Shown one piece after another: positions 53,419-61,059 of a stretch of 64,000 nt of DNA. Location of the stretch: NCBI GenBank assembly GCA_021792355.1, contig JAJYUV010000005.1, positions 32,409 through 96,408 on the forward strand, written 5' to 3'. Made by a program: the position numbers and the translations under genes. The notes under the pieces are model-generated. The model had not been told where the DNA came from. It worked only from the letters and a program-made list of their open reading frames with translations, and searched no databases. How positions within the stretch are numbered: the stretch's first letter is position 1; the number at the start of each line of letters is the position of its first letter. This DNA is from Thermoplasmata archaeon. Lineage in GTDB: Archaea > Thermoplasmatota > Thermoplasmata > Thermoplasmatales > GCA-001856825.

Positions 53419-53790
53419 ATGGGATTTAAGGAGGATAGAAGATTACAAAACAAGAACAAGGCCTGCATGATCGAATATATGGGAAAGACTGTATGCATTG
53501 ACCCCTCTTTGCCATTTTTAGACCTTATAGGTAAGAAATACACGATGATGATTCTAGGTGTGATAGGCAATAGGGGGAACAGAAAGAATTTCAATGAAAT
53601 AATCAGAGATATTCCATTCTCAAGCACTACAATAATTTCCAGAAGACTAAAAGAACTTCAGAGCTTTGGGTTAATCCAGAGAAATAAAGGAAGCCATGGT
53701 GTATACTACTCACTAACTGATTTCGGAAAAAACGTGAGGAAGAGTTTGCTGCCTTTACTGAAGATGGTTGAAAGCACTTTACAGGAATGA
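53419..53790 (+). CDS. HxlR-type winged-helix regulator, probable mercury sensor
   Basis: 123 residues with the HxlR wHTH: FLDLIGKKYTMMILGVIG, GNRKNFNEIIRDIPFSSTTI, RRLKELQSFGLIQRN, YYSLTDFGKN. Two cysteines (KACMIEYMGKTVCIDP) stand just before the helix bundle, as in redox- or metal-sensing HxlR proteins. Divergent from merP-merA, so it likely controls them. The frame is open upstream across merP, but that is antisense; GTG 53410 is an alternative start. Confidence 0.82.
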   Translation: MGFKEDRRLQNKNKACMIEYMGKTVCIDPSLPFLDLIGKKYTMMILGVIGNRGNRKNFNEIIRDIPFSSTTIISRRLKELQSFGLIQRNKGSHGVYYSLTDFGKNVRKSLLPLLKMVESTLQE

Positions 53791-53887
53791 GCGACTGGTC
53801 TTTGGATCGTGGAGAGGCACAGATCTGAACAAAATTTTAGGTGCATATATGTAAGGATTAAATTTTTCTGTTTTAATCCAGCCATCA

Positions 53888-54150
53888 TTATGCGTCAGAT
53901 ATTATTGCAATTCTTACTACTCTAATAGTTTCCTCTTGCAGGTAACTAATGACCCGATAATCTCCAACCCTTAGCCTAAAGTATGCGTATTTGGTTTTAG
54001 AGAGTTTCTTGGTATCGTGCCTGTTAAAGCTGTTTTGGCGGTCTTCAGAAATGTCATTCAACTTATTCCTTCTTCTATCTTGCTATTTCTCATCTAAGGC
54101 TTAAACTCCTTGGAGGCTATTGCTGAGATAAGGATATAATGTATTGTCAA
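53888..54150 (-). pseudogene. RelE/ParE-type toxin remnant
   Basis: Minus-strand pieces read TIHYILISAIASKEFK in one frame, then LDEK, a TAG, and RRRNKLNDISED with HDTKKLSKTKYAYFRLRVGD and YRVISYLQEETIRVVRIAI. The last part is the RelE core (YFRLRVGDYRVIY). A frameshift near 54095 and an in-frame stop break the gene, and the usual C-terminal His/Arg residues are altered. It overlaps the antitoxin remnant, the normal gene order. Confidence 0.75.
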
Positions 54151-54317
54151 GAGGTATAAACTCCCGTGACAGCTGTCTGTCAAGTTCGATGAAAAGCACT
54201 GCCTTCTTGTCAATTTCTACAAGGTTTTCTATGACTTCATCACAAGTCTGGCCTTCCTTTCCAAGTTTTGAGCCTGTATCTTGTCTCTTTGGAAACTCGA
54301 ATAGCAATTCGAACCTT
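54101..54317 (-). pseudogene. RelB-type antitoxin remnant
   Basis: The minus strand first reads VRIAIRVSKETRYRLKT, a typical ribbon-helix-helix antitoxin N-terminus, and after a frameshift near 54265 continues GKEGQTCDEVIENLVEIDKK in another frame. No start codon is retained. The tail runs into the toxin remnant. Together they show an inactivated toxin-antitoxin module. Confidence 0.7.
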
Positions 54318-54667
54318 ATTACATTAATGCTACAACTGTTTACGAGAATTATTCATGATTATGCATAACGCATAATAGCATCCTAGCTCGTTTCGAAATA
54401 TCAAAAACTAGAGGAGAATGGACCGGTCGGGATTTGATTAATGTATTAAACGAATACCTCTAGTGGTCGGTGAATCCTCTGAAGTAAGTAAATGCAGAGA
54501 GATTCCTTCTCTTGTCGCAGGTCTATCCGTATCCGAATTTACCGGAGCCTACATGTACCTGCCATCGGTCATGAGGCACTAAAGGCACCTTAGATGGGTC
54601 GTAAGATCCAACTATGTACACAAATTTAAGTTTCATAGGATCACAAATCGAGTTACGTTTTTCGCAC
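54318..54667. other. Gene-poor segment with a possible coding relic
   Basis: Apart from the first 28-base repeat, one plus-strand frame (about 54450-54582) ends PLVVGESSEVSK ... EFTGAYMYLPSVMRH then stop. It has no start and looks like the C-terminal end of a lost gene, possibly a transposase (TnpB-like tails have this composition). This is a weak reading. Confidence 0.3.
54417..54444 (+). repeat. 28-base direct repeat, copy 1
   Basis: Begins AATGGACCGGTCGGGATTTG and continues ATTAATGT; identical over 28 bases to the copy at 56081-56108, with a few more matches after it. It contains the 8-base palindrome GACCGGTC. The two copies flank the TrmB/membrane-protein pair. Confidence 0.9.
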
Positions 54668-55480
54668 TCAACATCTTCTAGTGGCAATGGCAATAATTCG
54701 TTCTATAGTGCTTTTCTCTATGATCGGGACTCCTGGGAACTTAAGTTGTATTGCTCTTGCCTTAGCTGGATCTTCGGAGCTGTCCATTATGGTAAAGGCT
54801 AGTGATTCATCTATTACTACGGCACATCCCTTATCAGTAATCTGTTCGAATCCGTCGATAATTTTGGCGTCGTGTTCATCTAATTTTCCACTCTTAACGG
54901 AGCTCAATTTGATCGCTCTGTACTCAATTAATTTGATACGATTCTTGGAATCTGGTGGATCGTAAGTAGGTTTTAAAATGCAAACTAACCTAACGCTTAC
55001 ACCACTTTTGGTGATATTCTTTGCCATCGATGCTATATGCTCAATATATGAATTCGGGTAGCTTCCGATCATAAAAAAACTATTGGATGCAGAATTTGCT
55101 AAATTCGAGAGTTGTATCCTTATAGCGCCTCTCCCACGAACAATCCAGGCCAACGGATTGTCTTTTTCCGTGTTTTCAAGAAACCCTGATTTGTAAAACT
55201 GAACTATTTTTTCAACAGATTTCCTTTTTTCCTCGACAATCAATGAGAGGATCTTTTCTATGTCGTTTAGCTTAAACAAAACTGGACGTCCTGGCTGAAT
55301 TTCGACAAATCCTGAATTAGCAAGTCTTTCTACAGTTTCGTATATTTTATTTCTTGGAACATGCGTTTCGTGGTGAATATCTGATGCACTCGCAACACCA
55401 ATAGTGATCAGGCATTCTATGATCCTAGCCTCGTTTTCAGACAAGCCTATTTTTGCAAGATTTTCTTGCACTTCTGTCAT
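54668..55480 (-). CDS. TrmB-family transcriptional regulator
   Basis: N-terminal winged helix (IGLSENEARIIECLITIGVA, SDIHHETHVPRNKIYETVER) followed by a coiled linker (EKRKSVEKIVQFY) and a phospholipase-D-like/sensor domain (residues ~110-270; FFMIGSYPNSYIEHI, VVIDESLAFTIMD). 270 residues. Divergent from a membrane protein and preceded at once by a GTTACC palindrome, so autoregulation is likely. Effector unknown. Confidence 0.88.
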   Translation of the reverse strand: MTEVQENLAKIGLSENEARIIECLITIGVASASDIHHETHVPRNKIYETVERLANSGFVEIQPGRPVLFKLNDIEKILSLIVEEKRKSVEKIVQFYKSGFLENTEKDNPLAWIVRGRGAIRIQLSNLANSASNSFFMIGSYPNSYIEHIASMAKNITKSGVSVRLVCILKPTYDPPDSKNRIKLIEYRAIKLSSVKSGKLDEHDAKIIDGFEQITDKGCAVVIDESLAFTIMDSSEDPAKARAIQLKFPGVPIIEKSTIERIIAIATRRC

Positions 55481-55481
55481 T

Positions 55482-55498
55482 GTTACCCCCTAGGTAAC
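55482..55498. promoter_or_regulatory. Perfect palindrome, likely operator of the TrmB regulator
   Basis: GTTACC-CCCTA-GGTAAC sits one base upstream of the regulator's ATG, between the divergent genes; an AATTTATAATA box follows for the opposite gene. Size and place fit a dimer-binding site. Confidence 0.55.
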
Positions 55499-55551
55499 GA
55501 ATTTATAATAAGGTATCTAAACATATCTGTAAGAAACGGTCGGGTAATAAA

Positions 55552-56043
55552 ATGGATAATAACGAAGGAAAATCTACAAAACCCCTTGAACATAGAAAAA
55601 CAAACACTATCGCGAATATACGAAATGTAATCTTTTTCCTTCTTGCATTGTTGACAGTACAGTTCGAACTTGGGATGACAGTAAATCTCGATGTGAGTTT
55701 ACCGGTGAAAAATCTTGGAGCCTTGCAGTCATTAATATATTTTGGAGATCACTTTGGTTTAGTACTGGCGCATATCATCAACGGAACCGCCATTCTAATT
55801 ACTTCGCTGGTTTTTCTTGTTTTTTCTTTTAAAACTCACTTTCTGTCATTTAGAATATTAGCGATTCTAATTCTTGGCTTTGTATTGGATGCAATAATAA
55901 ATGGAATTCTGTTCCTTATGTCTGGGCAATACTTTGGTTGGTCTATAGGGATGGCAATGGATGCGGTCTTCGTGCTCATAGTCTCTTCAGTAGCTATGTA
56001 TTTCGTAGGAAATACTATTCAAAGCGAAAGGACAGGAGAATGA
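55552..56043 (+). CDS. Four-helix membrane protein, unknown
   Basis: 163 residues; helices at VIFFLLALLTVQFELGM, FGLVLAHIINGTAILITSLVF, SFRILAILILGFVLDAIING and GMAMDAVFVLIVSSVAMYFV. Residues such as GDHFGLVLAH could bind a ligand, but no family is recognised. The TATA box is at 55501-55512. It pairs with the divergent TrmB regulator. Confidence 0.7.
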   Translation: MDNNEGKSTKPLEHRKTNTIANIRNVIFFLLALLTVQFELGMTVNLDVSLPVKNLGALQSLIYFGDHFGLVLAHIINGTAILITSLVFLVFSFKTHFLSFRILAILILGFVLDAIINGILFLMSGQYFGWSIGMAMDAVFVLIVSSVAMYFVGNTIQSERTGE

Positions 56044-56080
56044 AACCCAACAAATCGTATTGCGTGTTGCCCCGTCCAGA

Positions 56081-56108
56081 AATGGACCGGTCGGGATTTG
56101 ATTAATGT
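56081..56108 (+). repeat. 28-base direct repeat, copy 2
   Basis: Same sequence as 54417-54444, in the same orientation, 38 bases after the stop of the membrane-protein gene. Confidence 0.9.
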
Positions 56109-56141
56109 TTTAAGGGAATATTCTCGACGTCATCTGAAAAG

Positions 56142-56549
56142 TCAATAACCCTTAATTTTTTTGACCGCTTCTACTATATTTTTCATCCACTCCTCGGTTC
56201 TACTATTCTTGAATTCAATATGCAATATTTTTTTATTTGTCAATAATCGAGCTGCTTCTTGTTTGTAAGACTCGCCAATAACACACTTTTTTATTTCCCA
56301 CCCATTTACATTGCGAATTACGTTTAAGCATTCTTCAATTTGTTTGATAGCTTTACTTGCAGCATTGCTGTCCACTTTTCCTTTACACTCTATTATCCAG
56401 AGATGTTTGCTCTTGGAGGACTCTATTAGTATTACATCGCATCTGTGTTCACCACTTCCTTTCGGTTTACATTCGGGTCTATCGTAAAGAAATGAGACAA
56501 TCCCGTTATTTGCATAGACATGACATTCATTCGACAATGAAATCACCAT
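56142..56549 (-). CDS. PD-(D/E)XK nuclease-like protein paired with an AAA ATPase
   Basis: 135-residue protein with HRCDVILIESSKSKHLWIIE followed by CKGKV, matching the D-(x)n-ExK core (Asp, Glu and Lys present) of restriction-endonuclease-like folds. The rest is helices (AIKQIEECLNVI, EEWMKNIVEAVKK). The ATG is one base after the ATPase stop, so the two are translated together. Probable effector of a two-gene defence system. Confidence 0.75.
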   Translation of the reverse strand: MVISLSNECHVYANNGIVSFLYDRPECKPKGSGEHRCDVILIESSKSKHLWIIECKGKVDSNAASKAIKQIEECLNVIRNVNGWEIKKCVIGESYKQEAARLLTNKKILHIEFKNSRTEEWMKNIVEAVKKIKGY

Positions 56550-56550
56550 G

Positions 56551-57867
56551 TTATGTTTCTAAAAGGAGTTTGTTCATTACCCTCCCAATTGTTTCTATTT
56601 CTTCGATTTCCCCCTTTTTATTAATGTTAAGGGGGCTAGTAAGGCCCTCGTTCAACAAATAAACTCTCAATATCTTGCTTTTATTATCTTTAGATAAATG
56701 TGCTAATCTCATCACAAAATAATCGCTGTGTGTACTAACCAATATAGTTTTATTTCTTTCTTCGACAAGGTTCCAAAGGTATTCGGCAACCTCAACCTGT
56801 TTGTTGGCGTGTAGATTTATTTCAGGCTCTTCGATTAGAAGAGCGTTGTTAAGATCAGATTCCGCTAGAACAACCAGTGGGATCAGTTGCAAAGTTCCGG
56901 AAGATATCAGATGTAAGGGTAAACTGTTTTCACCCAAACTAAAGTTAATGAAAAATGGTAAATTAAAATCCAGAGTTAAATTACCCATAATTAAATTAGA
57001 AGCGTCTTTAGAGATCTCTTTCTTACTTGTCGTTATGAACTGGATAGCACCGAGGTAATTTGACATAAATTCTATGAGTGATAGCTTACTGGCTTGACTT
57101 GGTTGCACTTGAGGCGGAATAGGAAATAAGTTTTGTAAACCCCTAGATTTCGCAAGGTCTTCTATAATGTTTGGCATGGTCACAAGAACCGATAACCTTT
57201 CAGTGGGTATGAGAACGCTTCGTAATTGCTGCGATTGGGATGAACTGCCGTATGAACCACCACCACTTCCCATGAAATTAACTGTAAATCCTTTAACATA
57301 GTTTATTAGAAAGTCACGATAAGGTATGAATTCAACTGAAGGATCCTTGTCGTGTGAAATGGTAATGTTTATTTTCATTTGTTCAAAGTAGGCTGTTATT
57401 CTTGCTCGGTCTCCTCCGAATCGAATAAGATTTTTAGGGGCTGTCTGAAAATATCGGAAGAGTTGATCATAAACATTTCCTAAACCAAAGTTCTGTTGAT
57501 TTCCTATTCTGCTAATATTCTCAATAACATAATCAACAACTTGTTTGATGTTGTCTTCCGGATATTCTGACATGTTTATGCTTATTGGATATCCTTTATT
57601 TTCCTTTTTAACCAATATCTCTTGCACGGCCCTGAAAACACCGTGTGAAATTGTAAATATGTATGTAGTGGAGACAAAAACCATCAGTCTGTCAACAAGA
57701 TTTATTATGAATGTTTTTCCGGAGGAATTAGGACCTATTATAGCTGTGAAGTCCCCCAATTCTATGTCTGCTTTTTCTATTGGGCCGAAGTTCTCGATAA
57801 GTAATCTGACTAGTTTTCTCTTTGTAGGTTTCACACTATTTCCTCCCTGACTTTTCATTATTGCCAA
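56551..57867 (-). CDS. AAA ATPase of the OLD/RecF-like (AAA_15) group
   Basis: SMC/RecF-like ATPase of 438 residues. N-terminal LLIENFGPIEKADIELGDFT, Walker A IIGPNSSGKTFIINL near residue 43; C-terminal signature-like SSGTLQLIPLVVLAE, Walker B ALLIEEPEINLHANKQVEVA and the H-loop TILVSTHSDYFVMRLAHLSK. The same architecture occurs in Septu, PARIS and OLD-type antiviral systems. Coupled to the nuclease-like gene. Confidence 0.87.
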   Translation of the reverse strand: MAIMKSQGGNSVKPTKRKLVRLLIENFGPIEKADIELGDFTAIIGPNSSGKTFIINLVDRLMVFVSTTYIFTISHGVFRAVQEILVKKENKGYPISINMSEYPEDNIKQVVDYVIENISRIGNQQNFGLGNVYDQLFRYFQTAPKNLIRFGGDRARITAYFEQMKINITISHDKDPSVEFIPYRDFLINYVKGFTVNFMGSGGGSYGSSSQSQQLRSVLIPTERLSVLVTMPNIIEDLAKSRGLQNLFPIPPQVQPSQASKLSLIEFMSNYLGAIQFITTSKKEISKDASNLIMGNLTLDFNLPFFINFSLGENSLPLHLISSGTLQLIPLVVLAESDLNNALLIEEPEINLHANKQVEVAEYLWNLVEERNKTILVSTHSDYFVMRLAHLSKDNKSKILRVYLLNEGLTSPLNINKKGEIEEIETIGRVMNKLLLET

Positions 57868-58151
57868 GTAAGCTATAGCTAATAACTATTACTTTTTTGT
57901 TGCCCCTATTTATACTATGATAAGTGTTTGGTTTCTTGTCAACATTGCACAAAAGTTAATTTTCGCCTACCTTTTTCCAAAAGGTATGGTCGCAGTGCTG
58001 TGTGATTATTTAAGATGGAGGGAAAAACAGTGCAAACATATTTATATATTCCATTCCTTTACTTTTTGTGATAGCAATGATCGGTGGAACAGGCGCGCAA
58101 ACAGATCCATAAATCCCTATAATAGTAAGGTGGCATTTGGCTTATGGGTTG
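57868..58151. other. Promoter region of the ATPase-nuclease pair
   Basis: 284 bases. On the minus strand AGTATAAATAG (near 57910-57920) is the likely TATA box of the ATPase gene. AT-rich elements near 58035-58050 may start a plus-strand transcript, but no convincing plus-strand gene is seen. Confidence 0.4.
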
Positions 58152-58522
58152 CTATAGGCCAAGGAGCCTTAATGCCTCGATAGTTATGAGGGTTACCGTT
58201 AATACTAACAGGAGTCTTGTGAGGTTTTTGACCTTTGCATTGAGGTTCGTTTGAGTCTCAGTGTGAACAATTACCCTTATGGAAGATGTTTTTTCCTTAA
58301 GACTTTCAAAGTTCTTGTCGATGCCTAAAATCCTTTTGGAATTTTCGAATTGCATCCTATAGGAATAAGCCCAGGTCCTTATCTCTAGGTCGTAAAAATC
58401 ATCTAAGTCCCTCAACAATTCATCCTCGTTTTTTGAAAGGACTTCTGGATTAGGCTCACTGTGCTCGAGTGTAAAATAGTAGGAATTTTTTAACGTGGTC
58501 AGAGCAGAAAGAGATTGAATTA
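58152..58522 (-). pseudogene. C-terminal part of a membrane-tail protein split by IS630
   Basis: Frame reads IIQSLSALTTLKNSYYFTLE, EPNPEVLSKNEDELLRDLDD, ILGIDKNFESLKEK and ends with the helix VKNLTRLLLVLTVTLITIEA. No start codon. Joined to 59583-60960 after removal of the IS and one TA copy it continues in frame, giving 582 residues. The membrane segment at the extreme C-terminus suggests a tail-anchored or CorA-tail-like protein. Confidence 0.82.
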
Positions 58523-58533
58523 TACATAGCGTC

Positions 58534-59046
58534 TTAAATAATTGCGCATAACTGTTTTAGCTCACTGTTCGGTCTGAAATGCCTGTCGAACTCACTTTGA
58601 AGGGCACTTTTCAAATCATTGAGCATCTGGAAATACCTGTTGTGTGTTGCATGTCTCTTTATGGTTTTCCAGACTCTCTCTATTGGATTCAGTTCAGGTG
58701 AATATGGAGGAAGAAACAGCAGATCCGTTCCTGTAAGAAATGCATAATCGGTGATTATGCCGGCATGATGATAAAGTGCATTGTCCAGTGCAAAGACACT
58801 GTGTGGAAATATTCTGCGGGCAAGGGATAGAAATTCGAGAAAGGTGAAGGCGTTGTATCTCTCAGTGATCTGTGTAATGAGCCTTCCGTCGGAAATCCTT
58901 ACAGCTCCGAATACGCTTATGCCCTTTCTGTTGGGTTCCTGAAGCACAACAGGATCGGATTCTTCTGGAGGATACCACGCCCTTATTCTGGTGCCATGCT
59001 GATAGAAATGACACTCATCCATGAAGACAATTGATTTTCCTTCCAT
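58534..59046 (-). CDS. IS630 transposase, catalytic part (frame B)
   Basis: DDE domain: SIVFMDECHFYQHGTRIRAW (first Asp), FALDNALYHHAGIITDYAF (second Asp), LLFLPPYSPELNPIERVWKT (Glu). 170 residues from the inner ATG, but it is probably made as a fusion with frame A by -1 slippage at A-AAA-AAC around 59070; read back in this frame it continues LLALLMEGK. Confidence 0.9.
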   Translation of the reverse strand: MEGKSIVFMDECHFYQHGTRIRAWYPPEESDPVVLQEPNRKGISVFGAVRISDGRLITQITERYNAFTFLEFLSLARRIFPHSVFALDNALYHHAGIITDYAFLTGTDLLFLPPYSPELNPIERVWKTIKRHATHNRYFQMLNDLKSALQSEFDRHFRPNSELKQLCAII

Positions 59047-59054
59047 AAGAAGGG

Positions 59055-59546
59055 CTAGGAGTTTTTTTGAAATTCAACTTTCTTCTCCGCGTCTCCCTTT
59101 GCTATAAGGGGTCTTAGCTTTCTCAACCTAAATCCAAGTTTATGAAATATTCTCTGGCACTGTCTTGTTCCAATATCCATGTCATATCTCTTCTTTATGT
59201 GATGGCTGAGAAGCTTTCCGTCCCAGAGGTTCCGTGAATACCCCAGATCCATGGGGTTCTTCCTGAGATCTAGGGATATGCTCTCCATGATGTCTGATAA
59301 CCTGGGGGGTCTTCCTGATCGCATGGGTTCCCTAAGCCCCTCGAATCCCTCCCTGAGAAATGTGTTGACCCAGTTCTCTATGCTTTTTGGACTGTTTCCA
59401 ATCACACTGGAAACGCCGTACGGGCTCATGCCATTGGCCACAAGCAGGATTCCATGGAGCCTGTGGTCGTACTTTGATTCATCGCTGCGTCTTATCTCTC
59501 CTATTATTTCCTTCTTCCTGTCATCCGAAATTCTAAGCCTCTTCAT
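59055..59546 (-). CDS. IS630 transposase, DNA-binding part (frame A)
   Basis: Helix-turn-helix region: MSPYGVSSVIGNSPKSIENW, LREGFEGLREPMRSGRPPRL, IFHKLGFRLRKLRPLIAKGD. Stops eight codons after the seven-A slippery run, from where a -1 shift would join it to the DDE frame, as known for many IS630 elements. Confidence 0.9.
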   Translation of the reverse strand: MKRLRISDDRKKEIIGEIRRSDESKYDHRLHGILLVANGMSPYGVSSVIGNSPKSIENWVNTFLREGFEGLREPMRSGRPPRLSDIMESISLDLRKNPMDLGYSRNLWDGKLLSHHIKKRYDMDIGTRQCQRIFHKLGFRLRKLRPLIAKGDAEKKVEFQKNS

Positions 59547-59582
59547 GGTACAAACAATGAGTGAATGTATTTAAACTATGCG

Positions 59583-60960
59583 TAAACACTTCTGGCGTCA
59601 TGTATAGTTTCATATGCCAAGAAAGAGCCCATTTCATCGAAGCCTTTGGAAACTTCTCAAAGTCACGGGTATTCAGAACTACATTAACGACTTCAAATGG
59701 GTTATAGAATGCTATCAGAGACAACTCTAATGAGTTTGGATCGTTGATCACAAGGGACCTAAAATCTACGACATCGCGTTCACTGTTTATGTTGAGTTTG
59801 TTTTGGGGTGCTACCAAATCATTCAGCAATATCCTTAGGTTTTTGCTTATTTTATTCCCCAACATTAACTCCTTAAAGTCATCTTTTACCATTTCATTGC
59901 CTTCTTTGTAATCAATATCGATTAACTTAAGGTACTGAAACGAGTCGTTCAGCCTATTTGCAATTAGAGACCATTTGTTTTCGTCAAATCTTTCTGAGTT
60001 AACCGCCAATATTAGGAAACTTAGCATCTTGAATAGGTGCCTAATTGGCATATTTCCTTCGAGTTCCTTCAGAACTGCCGTTCTTTTCGAGTCCAAATCA
60101 TCGAAAATACTTGACCTGACAACTTCTGTGATGAACTCTTTCAGGGGTGAAGACTCGATTAATATCTCTGTCTCATCCCTAGTCATTTGGAACATTTCTT
60201 CGCTAGACATACTTCTTCTATTCAATAAATCGTTACTCGTGGGAATTAGAACCAACGAAACGATGACTATCGTGCTGAAATCCTTTTTGTGTTCATTGGG
60301 TTTTCTTCTAATAGAAATATACGGAATGGCCACCATAGCATTCTCCTCTTTAACATTAGAATTGGGCCTCAAGATTTTTGCAGGCGGCAAAAAAAGGTCA
60401 TACATACGAAACAAGTAAGAATCAACAAATAACTCCCACTGGCGCAAAGCGAGAAGCGACATTACGTCATATTCAATAGCGTACAGGAGAGAATAAGTTT
60501 TGAAATCTGTTATTTCTTTGGGATTCGTATTGTCATCAAACTTAGTCGATAGGAAAAAGGAGTTAAAGATTGGAGAAGAGTCTGATACTTTCTTGTTTGT
60601 TCGTAGAGCCCTTTCGGACCAGCGATTTACCCCTTGTTTATTTTCACCTTCTCTAGTAAAATCTAATGCATTTGAGTAGGCATAGTCAATAAGATAACTG
60701 CTTCGTTGAGTTTCTAGGAAGATACTCTTTTCTTTGGGCAATTCTAAAAGTTTGGTTTCGCCTTTGGAACCCCCACCTGAAATAGTTGTGACTGAGTTAC
60801 TTCGGAGTATTTCCGCAAATCTGAGCAAATTAATTCTTGGATACCGAAATCTTGTTAAGTCTAGGTGCTCATCTAATGTAACAGATCCGCTAATACCAAC
60901 AAAACCATAATAGTCTGGCTTTTGGCTCTGATTAATGGCATTCTTTTCATCTGCATTCAC
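59583..60960 (-). pseudogene. N-terminal part of a membrane-tail protein split by IS630
   Basis: 459 residues of the original protein (MNADEKNAINQSQKPDYYGF ... YMTPEVF); the frame then runs 16 codons into the IS. No family is recognised. Features: DLTRFRYPRINLLRFAEILR, LLYAIEYDVMSLLALRQWEL, many Ser/Asn, no N-terminal signal. With the 58152-58522 part, the intact gene would be 1749 bases. It lies beside the ATPase-nuclease pair, and a defence link is conjecture. The truncated product may still be made. Confidence 0.75.
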
Positions 60961-61059
60961 AGCGAATATATCATTGTAATGTATTTAAGAAATCGATCTT
61001 AGATACAAAGGGGCCCTTAACCAATGAGGTGCATGGCACAAGAACCCCCTCATATTATT

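Larger units (their letters stand above)
58525..59582 (-). mobile_element. IS630-family insertion sequence
   Basis: About 1058 bases with a two-frame DDE transposase on the minus strand. TA flanks both ends (58523-58524 and 59583-59584), the target duplication of IS630/Tc1 elements. Terminal repeats are imperfect (CATAG and TTTAAATA shared between the ends), so end positions may shift by a few bases. It sits inside a gene, and excision restores the frame. Confidence 0.87.

Noticed and set aside
57917..58183. 88-residue plus-strand frame between the ATPase gene and the IS-split gene
   Set aside because: It crosses the ATPase promoter and runs into the antisense of a real coding part; no start signal.
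58152..58418. Independent 88-residue gene
   Set aside because: The frame extends upstream without a start up to the IS end and joins in frame to the protein on the far side.
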